Assembly: GCA_919902775.1 (NCBI GenBank)
Contig: CAKKRJ010000004.1
Coordinates: forward strand, 186,001 to 250,000
Direction of reading: 5' to 3'
DNA: 64,000 nt
From: Burkholderiaceae bacterium
Lineage (GTDB): Bacteria; Pseudomonadota; Gammaproteobacteria; Burkholderiales; Burkholderiaceae_C
Part shown: piece after piece, positions 38,942-47,893 of the stretch
Layout: every line of letters begins with the position of its first letter
Numbering within the stretch: the first letter of the stretch is position 1
Made by a program: the position numbers and the translations under genes
The notes under the pieces: model-generated
The model's input: only the letters and a program-made list of their open reading frames with translations
What the model was told of the DNA's origin: nothing
The model's database searches: none

Positions 38942-38962
38942 ACAGCCTGACTCGGACAAAGC

Positions 38963-38997
38963 AAAGCCCGCCCCATGGTGACATGGGGCGGGCTTTT
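38963..38997 (+). terminator. leuB terminator
   Basis: A 14-bp perfect stem (AAAGCCCGCCCCAT 38963-38976, ATGGGGCGGGCTTT 38983-38996) with a six-base loop. The T-run is short, so termination relies on the strong stem. It can also serve the convergent lipoprotein gene. Confidence 0.85.
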
Positions 38998-39018
38998 CAC
39001 TTGAACCTGGCCAGCTTT

Positions 39019-39504
39019 TTAATCGACCACGGCCGTGGGCACGGGCAGTCCGTTCTCCAAATTGATACCGAAGTGACACGGGTCGTCGTTGACGATGCAG
39101 CGCCCGGTCTGAGGCTGGGTGCCGCCACCCGCCTCGGCCGTCTGCAAACAACGCCGGCCCTGGCAATCCGTGCCGTTACGGCAGGTCTTGCCGGCATCGG
39201 CATAGGCGCGCACACAGGCCAGCGTGCCCATCATGCACACCCGTTGCCAGCGGCCGCCCGAGGCCTGGCATTGCACCTCGGTGCCCTTGGCGCAATAGCC
39301 CAAATCAGTCTTGAAATTGACCGCCTCCCAGGTGCCGCCACTCGCAGCACAACGCGCCTCTAGTGACGTCATCGACCCTGGCGTTGCCGAAAGCGTCTGT
39401 CCTTTGGGGGCGACGCACGCGGTCAATGCACACGCCAGAGCGAGCCAGACTCCAACCCAGCGCCAGCGGGGTGTCCAAAGTAAATTCTTCAAGTTTGCAT
39501 GCAT
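39019..39504 (-). CDS. cysteine-rich lipoprotein of unknown function
   Basis: A 161-residue protein. A basic N-terminus (residues 1-15), a hydrophobic stretch and a lipobox (LACALTAC, Cys near residue 30) predict a lipid-anchored envelope protein. The mature part has many Cys residues in short repeated contexts such as ARCAASGGTWEAV and VQCQASGGRWQRVCM, then DCQGRRC and a C-terminal PCHFG, suggesting a disulfide-rich domain built from two similar CxASGGxW units. AGGAGG precedes the ATG at 39504. It is convergent with leuB and divergent from the asd leader. No family was recognised. Confidence 0.75.
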   Translation of the reverse strand: MHANLKNLLWTPRWRWVGVWLALACALTACVAPKGQTLSATPGSMTSLEARCAASGGTWEAVNFKTDLGYCAKGTEVQCQASGGRWQRVCMMGTLACVRAYADAGKTCRNGTDCQGRRCLQTAEAGGGTQPQTGRCIVNDDPCHFGINLENGLPVPTAVVD

Positions 39505-39608
39505 CTGGTGCCTCCTCGCATCGCCGTGGAAGATCATCTTGTTCGATGGATTTTGCACCGAGGCACGCCCATCAAGTGCCTGTCAGCCTCCTATCAGAAG
39601 GCTTCCGT

Positions 39609-39614
39609 TACAAT
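39609..39614 (+). promoter_or_regulatory. possible -10 element of the asd leader transcript
   Basis: TACAAT in GTTACAATGGG. Transcription would begin close to 39621, almost at the ATG (39623) of the small ORF, so the leader peptide could be translated from a leaderless RNA. No -35 consensus was found. Confidence 0.4.
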
Positions 39615-39622
39615 GGGCACCC

Positions 39623-39724
39623 ATGTTTCACGCCCGTTCGTTCTTGCTGAACTTTTCTGCCGTCCCTCTGATGGTGGTTAGCGCGCGTGCATTCTCCACA
39701 AAAACCACGACCATTAAGGGCTGA
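39623..39724 (+). CDS. candidate leader peptide upstream of asd
   Basis: A 33-codon ORF in the 311-base gap before asd. It begins MFHARSFLLNF and ends STKTTTIKG, so seven of its last nine residues are Thr (4), Lys (2) or Ile (1), all products of the aspartate pathway that Asd feeds. This resembles the logic of thrL-type attenuation peptides. Downstream, a GC-rich stem (CCCGGC 39750-39755, GCCGGG 39763-39768) overlaps a possible alternative pairing (CCGGC/TCGTC near 39726-39740 with GACGAGCCGG), and a second weak stem (AAACAGT/ACTGTTT, 39770-39793) ends in a T-run. No Shine-Dalgarno is visible. Translation and regulation are inference. Confidence 0.5.
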   Translation: MFHARSFLLNFSAVPLMVVSARAFSTKTTTIKG

Positions 39725-39749
39725 TCCGGCCTGGTTCGTCGTGCGCCCT

Positions 39750-39793
39750 CCCGGCCAGACGAGCCGGGCAAACAGTCAGGTCAAACACTGTTT
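39750..39793 (+). promoter_or_regulatory. two stem-loops between the leader ORF and asd
   Basis: Stem 1: CCCGGC (39750-39755) with GCCGGG (39763-39768). Stem 2: AAACAGT (39770-39776) with ACTGTTT (39787-39793), overlapping a five-T run. Together with the upstream ORF they could form an attenuator, but the terminator stem is weak. Confidence 0.4.
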
Positions 39794-39815
39794 TTAAAAC
39801 TGAAAGGGCGTTGAA

Positions 39816-40946
39816 ATGAGCAAGTTAGTAGGTTTGGTCGGCTGGCGCGGCATGGTCGGCTCGGTTCTGATGGACCGCATGATTCAGGAAAAAGACTTTG
39901 ACCTGATCGAGCCCTTGTTCTTCTCCACATCGAACGCGGGTGGCCAAGCCCCCGCGATGGCCAAGAACGAAACCACGCTGCAAGACGCCTTCAACATCGA
40001 ACAGCTCAAGCGCTGCGAGATCATCATCACCGCCCAGGGCGGCGACTACACCTCGGAAGTCTTCCCCAAATTGCGCGCTGCTGGCTGGAACGGCCACTGG
40101 ATCGATGCCGCATCGACCCTGCGCATGGAAAAAGACGCCGTGATCATCCTCGATCCCGTCAACATGCCGGTCATCCAAAATGCCCTGGCCCAAGGTGGCA
40201 ACAACTGGGTGGGCGGCAACTGCACCGTCTCGTGCATGCTGATGGGCGTGGGCGCACTCTACAAGGCCGGTCTGGTCGAGTGGATGAGCACCCAGACTTA
40301 CCAGGCGGCCTCCGGTGGCGGCGCGCAGCACATGCGCGAGCTGCTGACCCAATACGGCACGCTGAACGCCGAAGTCAAAGCCCTGCTGGACGACCCCAAG
40401 GGCGCCATCCTGGAAATCGACCGCATGGTGGTGGCCAAGCAACGCGCTTTGACAGCGTCCGAGACCGCCAACTTTGGCGTGCCTCTGGGTGGCTCGCTGA
40501 TCCCCTGGATCGACAAGGACCTGGGCAACGGCATGTCCAAAGAAGAGTGGAAAGGCATGGCCGAGACCAACAAAATCTTGGGCTTGGGCGAGGGTTTCAA
40601 CTCTGCCGCCATTCCCGTGGACGGTTTCTGCGTGCGCGTGGGCGCGATGCGCTGCCACAGCCAGGCCCTCACTTTCAAGCTGAAAAAAGACGTGCCCGTG
40701 GCCGACATCGAAGCCATGATCGCCGCCGACAACGAGTGGGTCAAAGTGGTGCCCAACACCCGCGAAGCCACCATCCAGGACCTGACCCCTGTGGCCGTGA
40801 CCGGCACCATGACCATCCCGGTGGGCCGTGTGCGCAAATTGGCCATGGGCCCTGAATATGTCGGCGCGTTCACCATCGGTGACCAGCTGCTGTGGGGCGC
40901 GGCCGAGCCGCTGCGCCGCATGCTGCGCATCTTGCTGGACGCTTGA
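39816..40946 (+). CDS. asd: aspartate-semialdehyde dehydrogenase
   Basis: A 376-residue NADPH enzyme that reduces aspartyl phosphate to the semialdehyde, the branch-point precursor of lysine, methionine, threonine and isoleucine. It is the Gram-negative (E. coli) type: [18 protein letters not shown] at residues 5-22, [12 protein letters not shown] near 35, the catalytic Cys in [12 protein letters not shown] near 133 and the active-site region [15 protein letters not shown] near 277. GAAAGGG precedes the start. fimV follows 44 bases later. Confidence 0.96.
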   Translation: MSKLVGLVGWRGMVGSVLMDRMIQEKDFDLIEPLFFSTSNAGGQAPAMAKNETTLQDAFNIEQLKRCEIIITAQGGDYTSEVFPKLRAAGWNGHWIDAASTLRMEKDAVIILDPVNMPVIQNALAQGGNNWVGGNCTVSCMLMGVGALYKAGLVEWMSTQTYQAASGGGAQHMRELLTQYGTLNAEVKALLDDPKGAILEIDRMVVAKQRALTASETANFGVPLGGSLIPWIDKDLGNGMSKEEWKGMAETNKILGLGEGFNSAAIPVDGFCVRVGAMRCHSQALTFKLKKDVPVADIEAMIAADNEWVKVVPNTREATIQDLTPVAVTGTMTIPVGRVRKLAMGPEYVGAFTIGDQLLWGAAEPLRRMLRILLDA

Positions 40947-40990
40947 TGCGTCTGCCCGCGATGACCCGGCAAGCCAAGGTCCTCTGAGAC

Positions 40991-42424
40991 ATGCTGCGCA
41001 TGCGTTGCTCCCACCACAGCGCCCATCACCTCGCCAGGTCTTGGGCCGTGGCGTCGCTGCTGGCGTGCGCCAACTTGTCGGCCAAAGCCCTGACACTCGG
41101 CCATTTTTCGGTGGAGTCGGGGCTGGGCCAGCCGCTTCGGGCAGCCATTGAGATCACGCAATACAAAGTCGAAGACCTGCGCAAGCTCAAAGTGCAATTG
41201 GCAGAACCGGCCAGTTTTGAGCAAGCAGGCATGGCCTTTCATCCGGCACTCAACGGCTTGCAGACGCGACTGGAATTTCGCGGCGACGGCAAGCCCTACA
41301 TCGCCCTGTCCGGGCAAACGCCGGTGGACGACCACTTCCTCGACGTGATCGTTGAAGCGCAGTGGCCTTCGGGCCGCCTGGCCATGAACTACACGCTGCT
41401 GGTCTCGCCCGTGGGCGCGGTGAAAGCGCCGATCGAAAAAACCAGGCCCGATGACCCGGTCCTCGCCCCCGTGGTCTCGGCCCAAGCCTTGACCCCTGTG
41501 GCCGTGCCCGTTGCAGCGCCCCAGAGTCCCGTGGCCGAAGAAGCCATCACCGTCCAAACAGGCGACACCGCATCCCGACTGCTGTTGCAAAAAATGCCGG
41601 CGGGCGTGTCGCTTGAGCAAATGCTGCTGGCCATGGTGCGTGCCAATCCCGAAGCCTTCATCGAGGGCAACGTCCATCTGTTGCGCAAAGGTGCGCAAGT
41701 GCGCCTGCCCCAAGCGCAGGACGCGGCGCAGATTTCAGCCGAAGAAGCCCGGCAAACCGTGATCGCACAAACCGTGGACTTTGTGGCCTATGCCCGGCGC
41801 CTGGCGCAAGCCACACTGAAAGCCCCAGAGACAGCCGGCCGCGAAATGACGGGCAAAGTGGCCGCCGAAGCGCCGCTCCCCGCACCACCGCGTCCCGTTC
41901 AAGACACCTTAACCCTCAGCAAGCGCGAGCTCACGGCCGACAGCGCCGAAGCCCGTCTGGCTGTAGAGCGCGAAATCCAGGACAAAACCGAACAATTGGC
42001 CGCACTGAAAAAGAACCTGGAAACCTTGAAGTCCTTGTCGGCCACACCAGATGCTGCGCCGACCACTCCTGCCGCGCCATCGGCTTTGCAACCCAGCCTG
42101 CCTGTGGCGGCAACGCCCACGACTTCGACCGCCTGGTTCAACGCCATTGGCCGCAACCCCTCCATAGGGGCCTGGGCCATGGCCCTTTTGGCCGCCATGG
42201 GTGGCTTGGTGTGGCTGGCCCGGCGCCGCCCCGCTGCGGCCCATGAGGATTTGTTTGGCACCGCCAACATGCCGCCCGAAGCCAGCGACACACCACCCCA
42301 TGTGGCCCCCGTGCTGACGCCGTTTCCATCGGGCTTGCCGCCTCAGTTTGCGGGTCTGGACCTGAACCTGACACCCGCACCGGATGCCCCCAAAGCCACC
42401 CCACCAGCAGGTTCCGGCCAGTGA
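40991..42424 (+). CDS. fimV: FimV/HubP-like protein, short form
   Basis: A 477-residue inner-membrane protein. A signal peptide (to about residue 32, ending NLSAKA) leads to the FimV N-terminal domain, LTLGHFSVESGLGQPLRAAIEI, and a region with a LysM-like block (ITVQTGDTASRLLL... near residue 190). A coiled-coil-like Glu/Lys stretch lies near 310-345 and one membrane helix near 390-410. Only about 65 Pro/Ala-rich residues follow. Typical FimV/HubP proteins are near 900 residues, with a long acidic cytoplasmic part and a TPR-like C-terminal domain, which are missing. The stop overlaps the truA start, so it does not look like a frameshift. FimV organises the cell pole and type IV pili. Confidence 0.85.
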   Translation: MLRMRCSHHSAHHLARSWAVASLLACANLSAKALTLGHFSVESGLGQPLRAAIEITQYKVEDLRKLKVQLAEPASFEQAGMAFHPALNGLQTRLEFRGDGKPYIALSGQTPVDDHFLDVIVEAQWPSGRLAMNYTLLVSPVGAVKAPIEKTRPDDPVLAPVVSAQALTPVAVPVAAPQSPVAEEAITVQTGDTASRLLLQKMPAGVSLEQMLLAMVRANPEAFIEGNVHLLRKGAQVRLPQAQDAAQISAEEARQTVIAQTVDFVAYARRLAQATLKAPETAGREMTGKVAAEAPLPAPPRPVQDTLTLSKRELTADSAEARLAVEREIQDKTEQLAALKKNLETLKSLSATPDAAPTTPAAPSALQPSLPVAATPTTSTAWFNAIGRNPSIGAWAMALLAAMGGLVWLARRRPAAAHEDLFGTANMPPEASDTPPHVAPVLTPFPSGLPPQFAGLDLNLTPAPDAPKATPPAGSGQ

Positions 42425-43206
42425 GACTCGCCCTCGGCATCTGTTACTCGGGCACGGCTTACCAAGGCTGGCAAAGCCAGAGCTCTGGCCTGACGGTTCA
42501 GGACAAACTCGAAAAAGCCCTGGCACAGTTTTGCGCTGTCCCCCGGATCAGCACGTTGTGTGCGGGCCGCACCGATGCCGGTGTGCACGGCCTGATGCAG
42601 GTGGTGCACTTCGACACACCGCTGGAGCGCGCGCCTTCGTCTTGGGTGCGCGGCACCAACCGCTATCTGCCCCACGACATTGCCGTGCAGTGGGCGCACT
42701 ATGTGCCCGACAGTTTTCACTGTCGCGCCAGCGCCACGGGCAGGCGCTACATCTATGTGGTGCTCGACTCGATCGTGCGCCCCAGCCTGGAAACAGGCCG
42801 TGTGGGATGGGTGTACCGCCCTTTGCAAGAAGACGCCATGCGACAGGCCAGCCAGCATCTGTTGGGCGAACACGACTTTTCATCTTTCCGGGCCAGCAGC
42901 TGCCAGGCGCTGTCGCCCATCAAGACGCTGCGGCACATCCAGATTTCAAAGCACGGCGCTTACTGGCGCTTCGAATTTGAAGGCAACGCCTTCCTGCACC
43001 ACATGATCCGCAACATCATGGGCTGTCTGGTCACCATTGGCCAAGGCCAGCAAGCACCTGACTGGATGCGTGAGGTGCTGTACGCCAAAAACCGCGATGC
43101 GGCGGCCCCCACGTTTTCGCCCGACGGTCTGTACTTTGCCGGGCCGATTTACAGCCCCGAATGGGGTCTGCCCGACACCACCCCTGCTTTTGATTGGTTG
43201 CCATGA
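42421..43206 (+). CDS. truA: tRNA pseudouridine(38-40) synthase
   Basis: A 261-residue enzyme that makes pseudouridine at positions 38-40 of the tRNA anticodon stem-loop. The start RLALGICYSGTAYQGWQSQ, the catalytic Asp in CAGRTDAGVHG near residue 47, FHCRASATGRRYIYV near 99 and FLHHMIRNIMGCL near 190 are diagnostic. It starts with GTG at 42421, overlapping the fimV stop (GTGA), and its own stop overlaps trpF (ATGA). Confidence 0.96.
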   Translation: MRLALGICYSGTAYQGWQSQSSGLTVQDKLEKALAQFCAVPRISTLCAGRTDAGVHGLMQVVHFDTPLERAPSSWVRGTNRYLPHDIAVQWAHYVPDSFHCRASATGRRYIYVVLDSIVRPSLETGRVGWVYRPLQEDAMRQASQHLLGEHDFSSFRASSCQALSPIKTLRHIQISKHGAYWRFEFEGNAFLHHMIRNIMGCLVTIGQGQQAPDWMREVLYAKNRDAAAPTFSPDGLYFAGPIYSPEWGLPDTTPAFDWLP

Positions 43207-43907
43207 CCCCGCCCAACCAGTTGTTGCCCAACGCCCCCCAACAACGCACCCGCATCAAGATGTGCGGCTTCACCCGCGAGACTGATGTGCTGGCGGCGGT
43301 GCTCGCCGGTGCCGACGCCATCGGCTTTGTGCTGTACCCGCCCAGCCCGCGCAGCGTCAGCATCGAACGCGCGGCAGCGCTGGCCCGCCTGCTGCCCGCC
43401 TTCGTGACGCCGGTGCTGCTTTTCGTCAACGAAACGCCCGAGCGCATTCAGGCCGCCTGCACCGCCGTGCCCGGTGCCATGCTGCAGTTTCATGGCGACG
43501 AAACACCCGAATTTTGCGCGGCCATGAGCCAGGCGACAGGTCGGACGCACCTGAAAGCGGCCCGCATCCCCCTGACCGAAGCGGCCAGCTTCGACTTGGT
43601 AAAATTTGCGAACTTTCACCAGCAAGCCCAAGCCCTTTTGCTCGACGCCCACGTCGACGGATACGGCGGCGGCGGAAAAACATTCAATTGGTCACTGCTG
43701 CCACCAAACGTCAATGCTCACCTCGTTTTGTCTGGTGGACTCACACCTGCAAACGTGGCCGATGGCATTCGGGCGCTGCGCTCACGCGGCCTGTCATTGG
43801 CCGTTGACGTGAGCTCGGGCATCGAGGCCGACAAAGGCCTCAAGGATGCCGAAAAAATCCAGCAATTTGTAGCAGCCGTGCGTGCTGCCGATGCGGACCT
43901 TCTTTGA
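43203..43907 (+). CDS. trpF: phosphoribosylanthranilate isomerase
   Basis: A 234-residue TIM-barrel enzyme of tryptophan synthesis (PRA to CdRP). Seen: RTRIKMCGFTRETDVLAAV near residue 18 (catalytic Cys in KMCGF), GADAIGFVLYPPSPRSVS near 38, LLDAHVDGYGGGGKTFNW near 147 (catalytic Asp) and LSGGLTPANVADGI near 178. The ATG at 43203 overlaps the truA stop; a TTG at 43194 could add three residues. trpB follows after 34 bases. Confidence 0.95.
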   Translation: MTPPNQLLPNAPQQRTRIKMCGFTRETDVLAAVLAGADAIGFVLYPPSPRSVSIERAAALARLLPAFVTPVLLFVNETPERIQAACTAVPGAMLQFHGDETPEFCAAMSQATGRTHLKAARIPLTEAASFDLVKFANFHQQAQALLLDAHVDGYGGGGKTFNWSLLPPNVNAHLVLSGGLTPANVADGIRALRSRGLSLAVDVSSGIEADKGLKDAEKIQQFVAAVRAADADLL

Positions 43908-43941
43908 TTTTTTCCCGGATTGAATTCCGAAAGAACACGCC

Positions 43942-45225
43942 ATGTACGACTACCAGCAACCCGATGCCAAGGGGCATTTCGGCATTTACGGTGGCAGTTT
44001 TGTCAGCGAGACGCTGACACACGCCATCAACGAACTCAAAGCCGCTTACGCCAAGTACCAGCACGACCCTGAATTCATCGCCGAATTCAAGTCCGAGCTG
44101 GCCCACTTTGTCGGACGCCCCTCGCCCATCTACCACGCCGCCCGCATGAGCCGCGAAATGGGCGGCGCCCAGATCTTCCTCAAGCGCGAAGACCTGAACC
44201 ACACCGGCGCGCACAAGATCAACAACACCATCGGTCAGGCCATGCTCGCCAAGCGCATGGGCAAGCCGCGCATCATTGCCGAGACCGGCGCGGGCCAACA
44301 CGGCGTGGCCACCGCCACCATCTGCGCCCGTTACGGGCTGGAGTGCGTGGTCTACATGGGGGCTGAAGACGTCAAACGCCAAAGCCCCAATGTCTACCGC
44401 ATGAAACTGCTGGGCGCCACCGTGGTGCCCGTCGAGTCGGGCAGCAAGACGCTCAAGGACGCCTTGAACGAAGCCATGCGCGACTGGGTGGCCAACGTGG
44501 ACAACACCTTCTACATCATCGGTACCGTGGCGGGCCCGCACCCCTACCCCATGATGGTGCGCGACTTTCAAAGCGTGATCGGCGAAGAATGCCTGACGCA
44601 AATGCCCGAGATGTTCCAGTCGCTCAAAATGGCCGAGGAACAACCCGACGCCGTGATCGCCTGCGTGGGCGGTGGCAGCAACGCCATGGGCATCTTCTAT
44701 CCCTACATCCCGTTTGAAAACACCCGCCTGATCGGCGTGGAAGCAGCCGGTGAAGGCATGGACACCGGCAGGCACTCGGCCTCCTTGCAGCTGGGCAGCC
44801 CCGGCGTGTTGCACGGCAACCGCACCTACATCCTGCAAGACGAAAACGGCCAGATCACCGAAACCCACAGCGTGAGCGCGGGCCTCGACTATCCGGGTGT
44901 CGGCCCCGAGCATGCGTTTTTGAAAGACATTGGCCGCGCCGAGTACGTGGGCATCACCGACAAGGAAGCGCTGCAAGCCTTCCACTACTTGTGCCGCACC
45001 GAAGGCATCATTCCCGCCCTGGAATCCAGCCATGCTGTGGCCTACGCCATGAAGCTGGCCAAGACCATGCGTCCGGACCAGTCGATTTTGGTCAACCTGT
45101 CTGGCCGAGGCGACAAGGACATCGGCACCGTGGCCGATTTGTCGAAGGCCGACTTTTATTGCCGTCCCAGCTGCCAGGGGCAGTCGGTCAAGGGCGCTGA
45201 ACAGCCTGTGCATTTTGCGAAGTGA
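43942..45225 (+). CDS. trpB: tryptophan synthase beta subunit
   Basis: A 427-residue PLP enzyme that joins indole and serine. [15 protein letters not shown] near residue 12, the PLP-lysine in [22 protein letters not shown] (landmark: [14 protein letters not shown], near 90), [13 protein letters not shown] near 114 and the phosphate loop [14 protein letters not shown] near 238 are present. Length is slightly longer than E. coli (397). The next start (trpA) lies 10 bases after the stop. Confidence 0.97.
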   Translation: MYDYQQPDAKGHFGIYGGSFVSETLTHAINELKAAYAKYQHDPEFIAEFKSELAHFVGRPSPIYHAARMSREMGGAQIFLKREDLNHTGAHKINNTIGQAMLAKRMGKPRIIAETGAGQHGVATATICARYGLECVVYMGAEDVKRQSPNVYRMKLLGATVVPVESGSKTLKDALNEAMRDWVANVDNTFYIIGTVAGPHPYPMMVRDFQSVIGEECLTQMPEMFQSLKMAEEQPDAVIACVGGGSNAMGIFYPYIPFENTRLIGVEAAGEGMDTGRHSASLQLGSPGVLHGNRTYILQDENGQITETHSVSAGLDYPGVGPEHAFLKDIGRAEYVGITDKEALQAFHYLCRTEGIIPALESSHAVAYAMKLAKTMRPDQSILVNLSGRGDKDIGTVADLSKADFYCRPSCQGQSVKGAEQPVHFAK

Positions 45226-45235
45226 GGGCCCCCAC

Positions 45236-46045
45236 ATGAGCCGCATTGATTCCACCCTCTCCACCCTGAAATCCCAAGGCCGCAAAGCCTTGATCCCGTA
45301 CGTCACGGCCGGCTTTCCGCAGGCGGACACCACCGTGCCGCTGATGCACGCCATGGCCGCGGCCGGGGCCGACATCATTGAGCTGGGCGTGCCGTTTTCA
45401 GACCCCTCAGCCGACGGCCCCGTGATTCAAAAAGCCGGTGACAAAGCTTTGGCGCTGGGCATTGGCACCGTGCAGGTGCTGGCCATGGTGCGCGCGTTTC
45501 GCCAGACCAACAACCACACGCCGGTGGTGCTGATGGGTTATGCCAACCCGGTGGAACGCTATGACCAAAAACACGGCACCGACAGCTTCATCCGCGACGC
45601 ATCGGCCGCCGGTGTGGACGGCGTTCTGATCGTGGACTACCCGCCCGAAGAATGCGTCGAATTCGCCGCCAAACTGCGCGCCCACAGCATGGACCTGATC
45701 TTTTTACTGGCCCCCACCAGCACCGAAGAACGGATGAAGCAAGTGGCCGAAGTGGCCAGCGGCTATGTCTACTACGTCTCGCTCAAGGGCGTCACCGGCT
45801 CCGGCACGCTGGACACCGATGCGGTCGAAGCCATGCTGCCCCGCATCCGTCAGCATGTGCACATCCCCGTGGGCGTGGGCTTTGGCATCCGTGACGCCGC
45901 CACGGCCAAGGCCATCAGTCGCGTGGCCGATGCGGTGGTGATCGGTTCGCGCTTGATCCAGCTGATCGATGCCGCACCCGAAGGCAGCGTCCACACCGTC
46001 GCCGCCGACTTCCTCTCGGGCATCCGCCAGGCGCTGGACGCCTGA
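45236..46045 (+). CDS. trpA: tryptophan synthase alpha subunit
   Basis: A 269-residue TIM barrel that releases indole from indole-3-glycerol phosphate and channels it to TrpB. Landmarks are [15 protein letters not shown] near residue 18, the catalytic Glu in [19 protein letters not shown] near 49, the catalytic Asp in [12 protein letters not shown] near 130 and [16 protein letters not shown] near 214. The ATG at 45236 fits the family; an in-frame start at 45215 overlaps trpB. Confidence 0.96.
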   Translation: MSRIDSTLSTLKSQGRKALIPYVTAGFPQADTTVPLMHAMAAAGADIIELGVPFSDPSADGPVIQKAGDKALALGIGTVQVLAMVRAFRQTNNHTPVVLMGYANPVERYDQKHGTDSFIRDASAAGVDGVLIVDYPPEECVEFAAKLRAHSMDLIFLLAPTSTEERMKQVAEVASGYVYYVSLKGVTGSGTLDTDAVEAMLPRIRQHVHIPVGVGFGIRDAATAKAISRVADAVVIGSRLIQLIDAAPEGSVHTVAADFLSGIRQALDA

Positions 46046-46146
46046 ACGGGCGGGCCTGCACCCCGACGGGTGCGGCCTGCCCCTGGTCTGTGCTGAACGG
46101 TGCATTGGCCGTTTCAACGATAATCCGCCGCTGAAGGAGAATCCTC

Positions 46147-47019
46147 ATGAGTTGGCTCGAAAAATTGCTCCCCCCGAAAATCCAGCACACCGACCCGGCT
46201 GATCGCCGCCAGGTGCCTGAAGGCCTGTGGATCAAATGCCCCAGTTGCGAGACTGTTCTGTACAAGACCGACCTCGAAGAAAACCAGAACGTCTGCCCGG
46301 GCTGCGCGCACCATCTGCGCATCGGTGCACGTGCACGCCTGAACGGTTTCCTCGACGGCGAAGGCCGTTACGAAATCGGCCAGGAAGTCGTGCCGGTCGA
46401 TGCACTGAAATTCAAAGACAGCCGCAAATACCCTGAGCGGCTGAAGGAAGCCATGAACAACACGGGCGAAACCGATGCCCTGGTCGTCATGGGCGGCGCG
46501 GTGCACAGCATCCCCTTGGTGGTGGCCTGCTTCGAGTTCGACTTCATGGGCGGCTCCATGGGCTCTGTGGTGGGCGAGCGTTTTGTGCGTGGCGTCGAAA
46601 CCGCCATCGAGCAAAAAGTGCCCTTTGTCTGCTTCACTGCCACCGGCGGTGCCCGCATGCAAGAAGGCTTGCTGTCGCTCATGCAGATGGCCAAAACCAA
46701 TGCGGCGCTGACCCGTCTGGCCAAAAAAGGCCTGCCCTACATCAGCGTGCTGACCGACCCCACCATGGGAGGTGTTTCGGCCGGTTTTGCCTTCCTGGGC
46801 GATGTGGTGATGGCCGAGCCCAAAGCCCTGATCGGCTTTGCCGGTCCCCGCGTGATCGAAAGCACCGTGCGAGTGACCCTGCCCGAAGGCTTTCAGCGGG
46901 CCGAGTTCCTGCAAAGCAAAGGCGCGGTGGACCTGATTTGCGACCGACGCGAACTGCGCAAAACCATCGCCAGCACCTTGGCCATGCTGCAACGCCAGCC
47001 TGCCGATGCGGTGAGCTGA
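46147..47019 (+). CDS. accD: acetyl-CoA carboxylase carboxyltransferase subunit beta
   Basis: A 290-residue subunit of the carboxyltransferase that makes malonyl-CoA for fatty acid synthesis. The N-terminal zinc ribbon is [20 protein letters not shown] with PGC (about residues 33-56). The crotonase core follows: [16 protein letters not shown] near 138, [19 protein letters not shown] near 163 and [16 protein letters not shown] near 203. AAGGAG precedes the start. Unlike many Burkholderiales, folC does not follow; a terminator and yggT (other strand) do. Confidence 0.96.
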   Translation: MSWLEKLLPPKIQHTDPADRRQVPEGLWIKCPSCETVLYKTDLEENQNVCPGCAHHLRIGARARLNGFLDGEGRYEIGQEVVPVDALKFKDSRKYPERLKEAMNNTGETDALVVMGGAVHSIPLVVACFEFDFMGGSMGSVVGERFVRGVETAIEQKVPFVCFTATGGARMQEGLLSLMQMAKTNAALTRLAKKGLPYISVLTDPTMGGVSAGFAFLGDVVMAEPKALIGFAGPRVIESTVRVTLPEGFQRAEFLQSKGAVDLICDRRELRKTIASTLAMLQRQPADAVS

Positions 47020-47037
47020 CGCCCGGCCATGCCCCTT

Positions 47038-47071
47038 AAAAAAATGGCCCTCTTCGGAGGGCCATTTTTTT
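47038..47071. terminator. bidirectional terminator between accD and yggT
   Basis: A 12-bp perfect stem (AAAATGGCCCTC, TTCG loop, GAGGGCCATTTT) with A-run before and T-run after. It serves accD on the plus strand and yggT on the minus strand. Confidence 0.93.
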
Positions 47072-47083
47072 GTGCACGTGAAC

Positions 47084-47632
47084 TCAGTACCACCAGCTCA
47101 TCTGGAGCCGCGCCAGCACCATGCCGGCCATCTGCAACAGCAGCAGCAAGGCAATCGGTGACAAATCCACACCGCCGACCAGGGGCAACAGCCTCTGAAA
47201 TGGGCGCAAAAATGGTTGACTCAAACGTGCCGCCAGGCTGTACATGGGCGAGCCAGGGTTGACCCACGACAGCACGGCCAGCACCAGCACCAACGCACTC
47301 AGGGCAGACACCACCAACTGGGCCAGCCCGACCAGGCTCACCAAAGGCAACAAGCCCACAGACCCCTGTCCACCAGCGACCAGCCACAACAAGGCGTATT
47401 GCACCAGTTTGATGAGGAAGGCCCCTGCCAGACTCGACAAATCCCAGGCCGACCATGGCGGGATCACCCGGCGCAGCGGCAACAGCAACCAATCGGTCAC
47501 CGCAAACACAAACTGGCCCAAAGGCTGGTGAAAAGAAATCCGTTGCCACTGCATCAAAAAACGCAGCAAACAGGTGCCGGCAATCAGGCCCGCCACCACA
47601 TCCAACACCAAGCTCACCATCTGGAACAACAT
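47084..47632 (-). CDS. YggT-family membrane protein
   Basis: A 182-residue inner-membrane protein with two YGGT repeats: one in LLRFLMQWQRISFHQPLGQF near residue 23 (landmark: RFLMQWQRISFHQP) with LLLPLRRVIPPW near 50, the other in VLAVLSWVNPGSPMYSLAARLSQPFL near 118 (landmark: SWVNPGSPMYSLAARLSQP) with PFQRLLPLVGGVDLSPI near 143. Function is unclear; YggT has been linked to osmotic or cell-envelope processes. AGGAG precedes the ATG at 47632. A long frame reaching upstream is only antisense to lysS. Confidence 0.92.
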   Translation of the reverse strand: MLFQMVSLVLDVVAGLIAGTCLLRFLMQWQRISFHQPLGQFVFAVTDWLLLPLRRVIPPWSAWDLSSLAGAFLIKLVQYALLWLVAGGQGSVGLLPLVSLVGLAQLVVSALSALVLVLAVLSWVNPGSPMYSLAARLSQPFLRPFQRLLPLVGGVDLSPIALLLLLQMAGMVLARLQMSWWY

Positions 47633-47808
47633 CGATTTTTCTCCTGCTCGTGCGATGATACCCAGATGCCAGAACGCGCCGCGCCATCCCCGCAAACCTG
47701 GACGGAATGGCCCCCTTGATGCGGTTGGAATGGGTCGGCGACAGGGTGGAATCGTCGCCTTCGGGGACTTCCGGTGTCCATCCGGGTCAGAAACCGCCCG
47801 CAAACTCT

Positions 47809-47814
47809 TAAAAT
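47809..47814 (+). promoter_or_regulatory. possible -10 element of lysS
   Basis: TAAAAT inside CTTAAAATAGA, the same string as before purM, 79 bases upstream of the lysS start. The rest of the 261-base gap (47633-47893) shows nothing further that can be supported. Confidence 0.4.
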
Positions 47815-47893
47815 AGAAGGCTTTGCGCGTTCGCGCACCTTCACAACCCCGGATCGGGCCGCCCACTGCACCCGACCCCAACTGCACCTCGCC

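Noticed and set aside
40991-42424. Frameshift as the cause of the short FimV
   Set aside because: The stop codon overlaps the truA GTG start in the usual coupled way, and no FimV C-terminal wording was seen in other frames of truA.
47666-47812. Short plus-strand frames between yggT and lysS as possible small genes
   Set aside because: No ribosome-binding site, no family wording and no hydrophobic or repeated structure.
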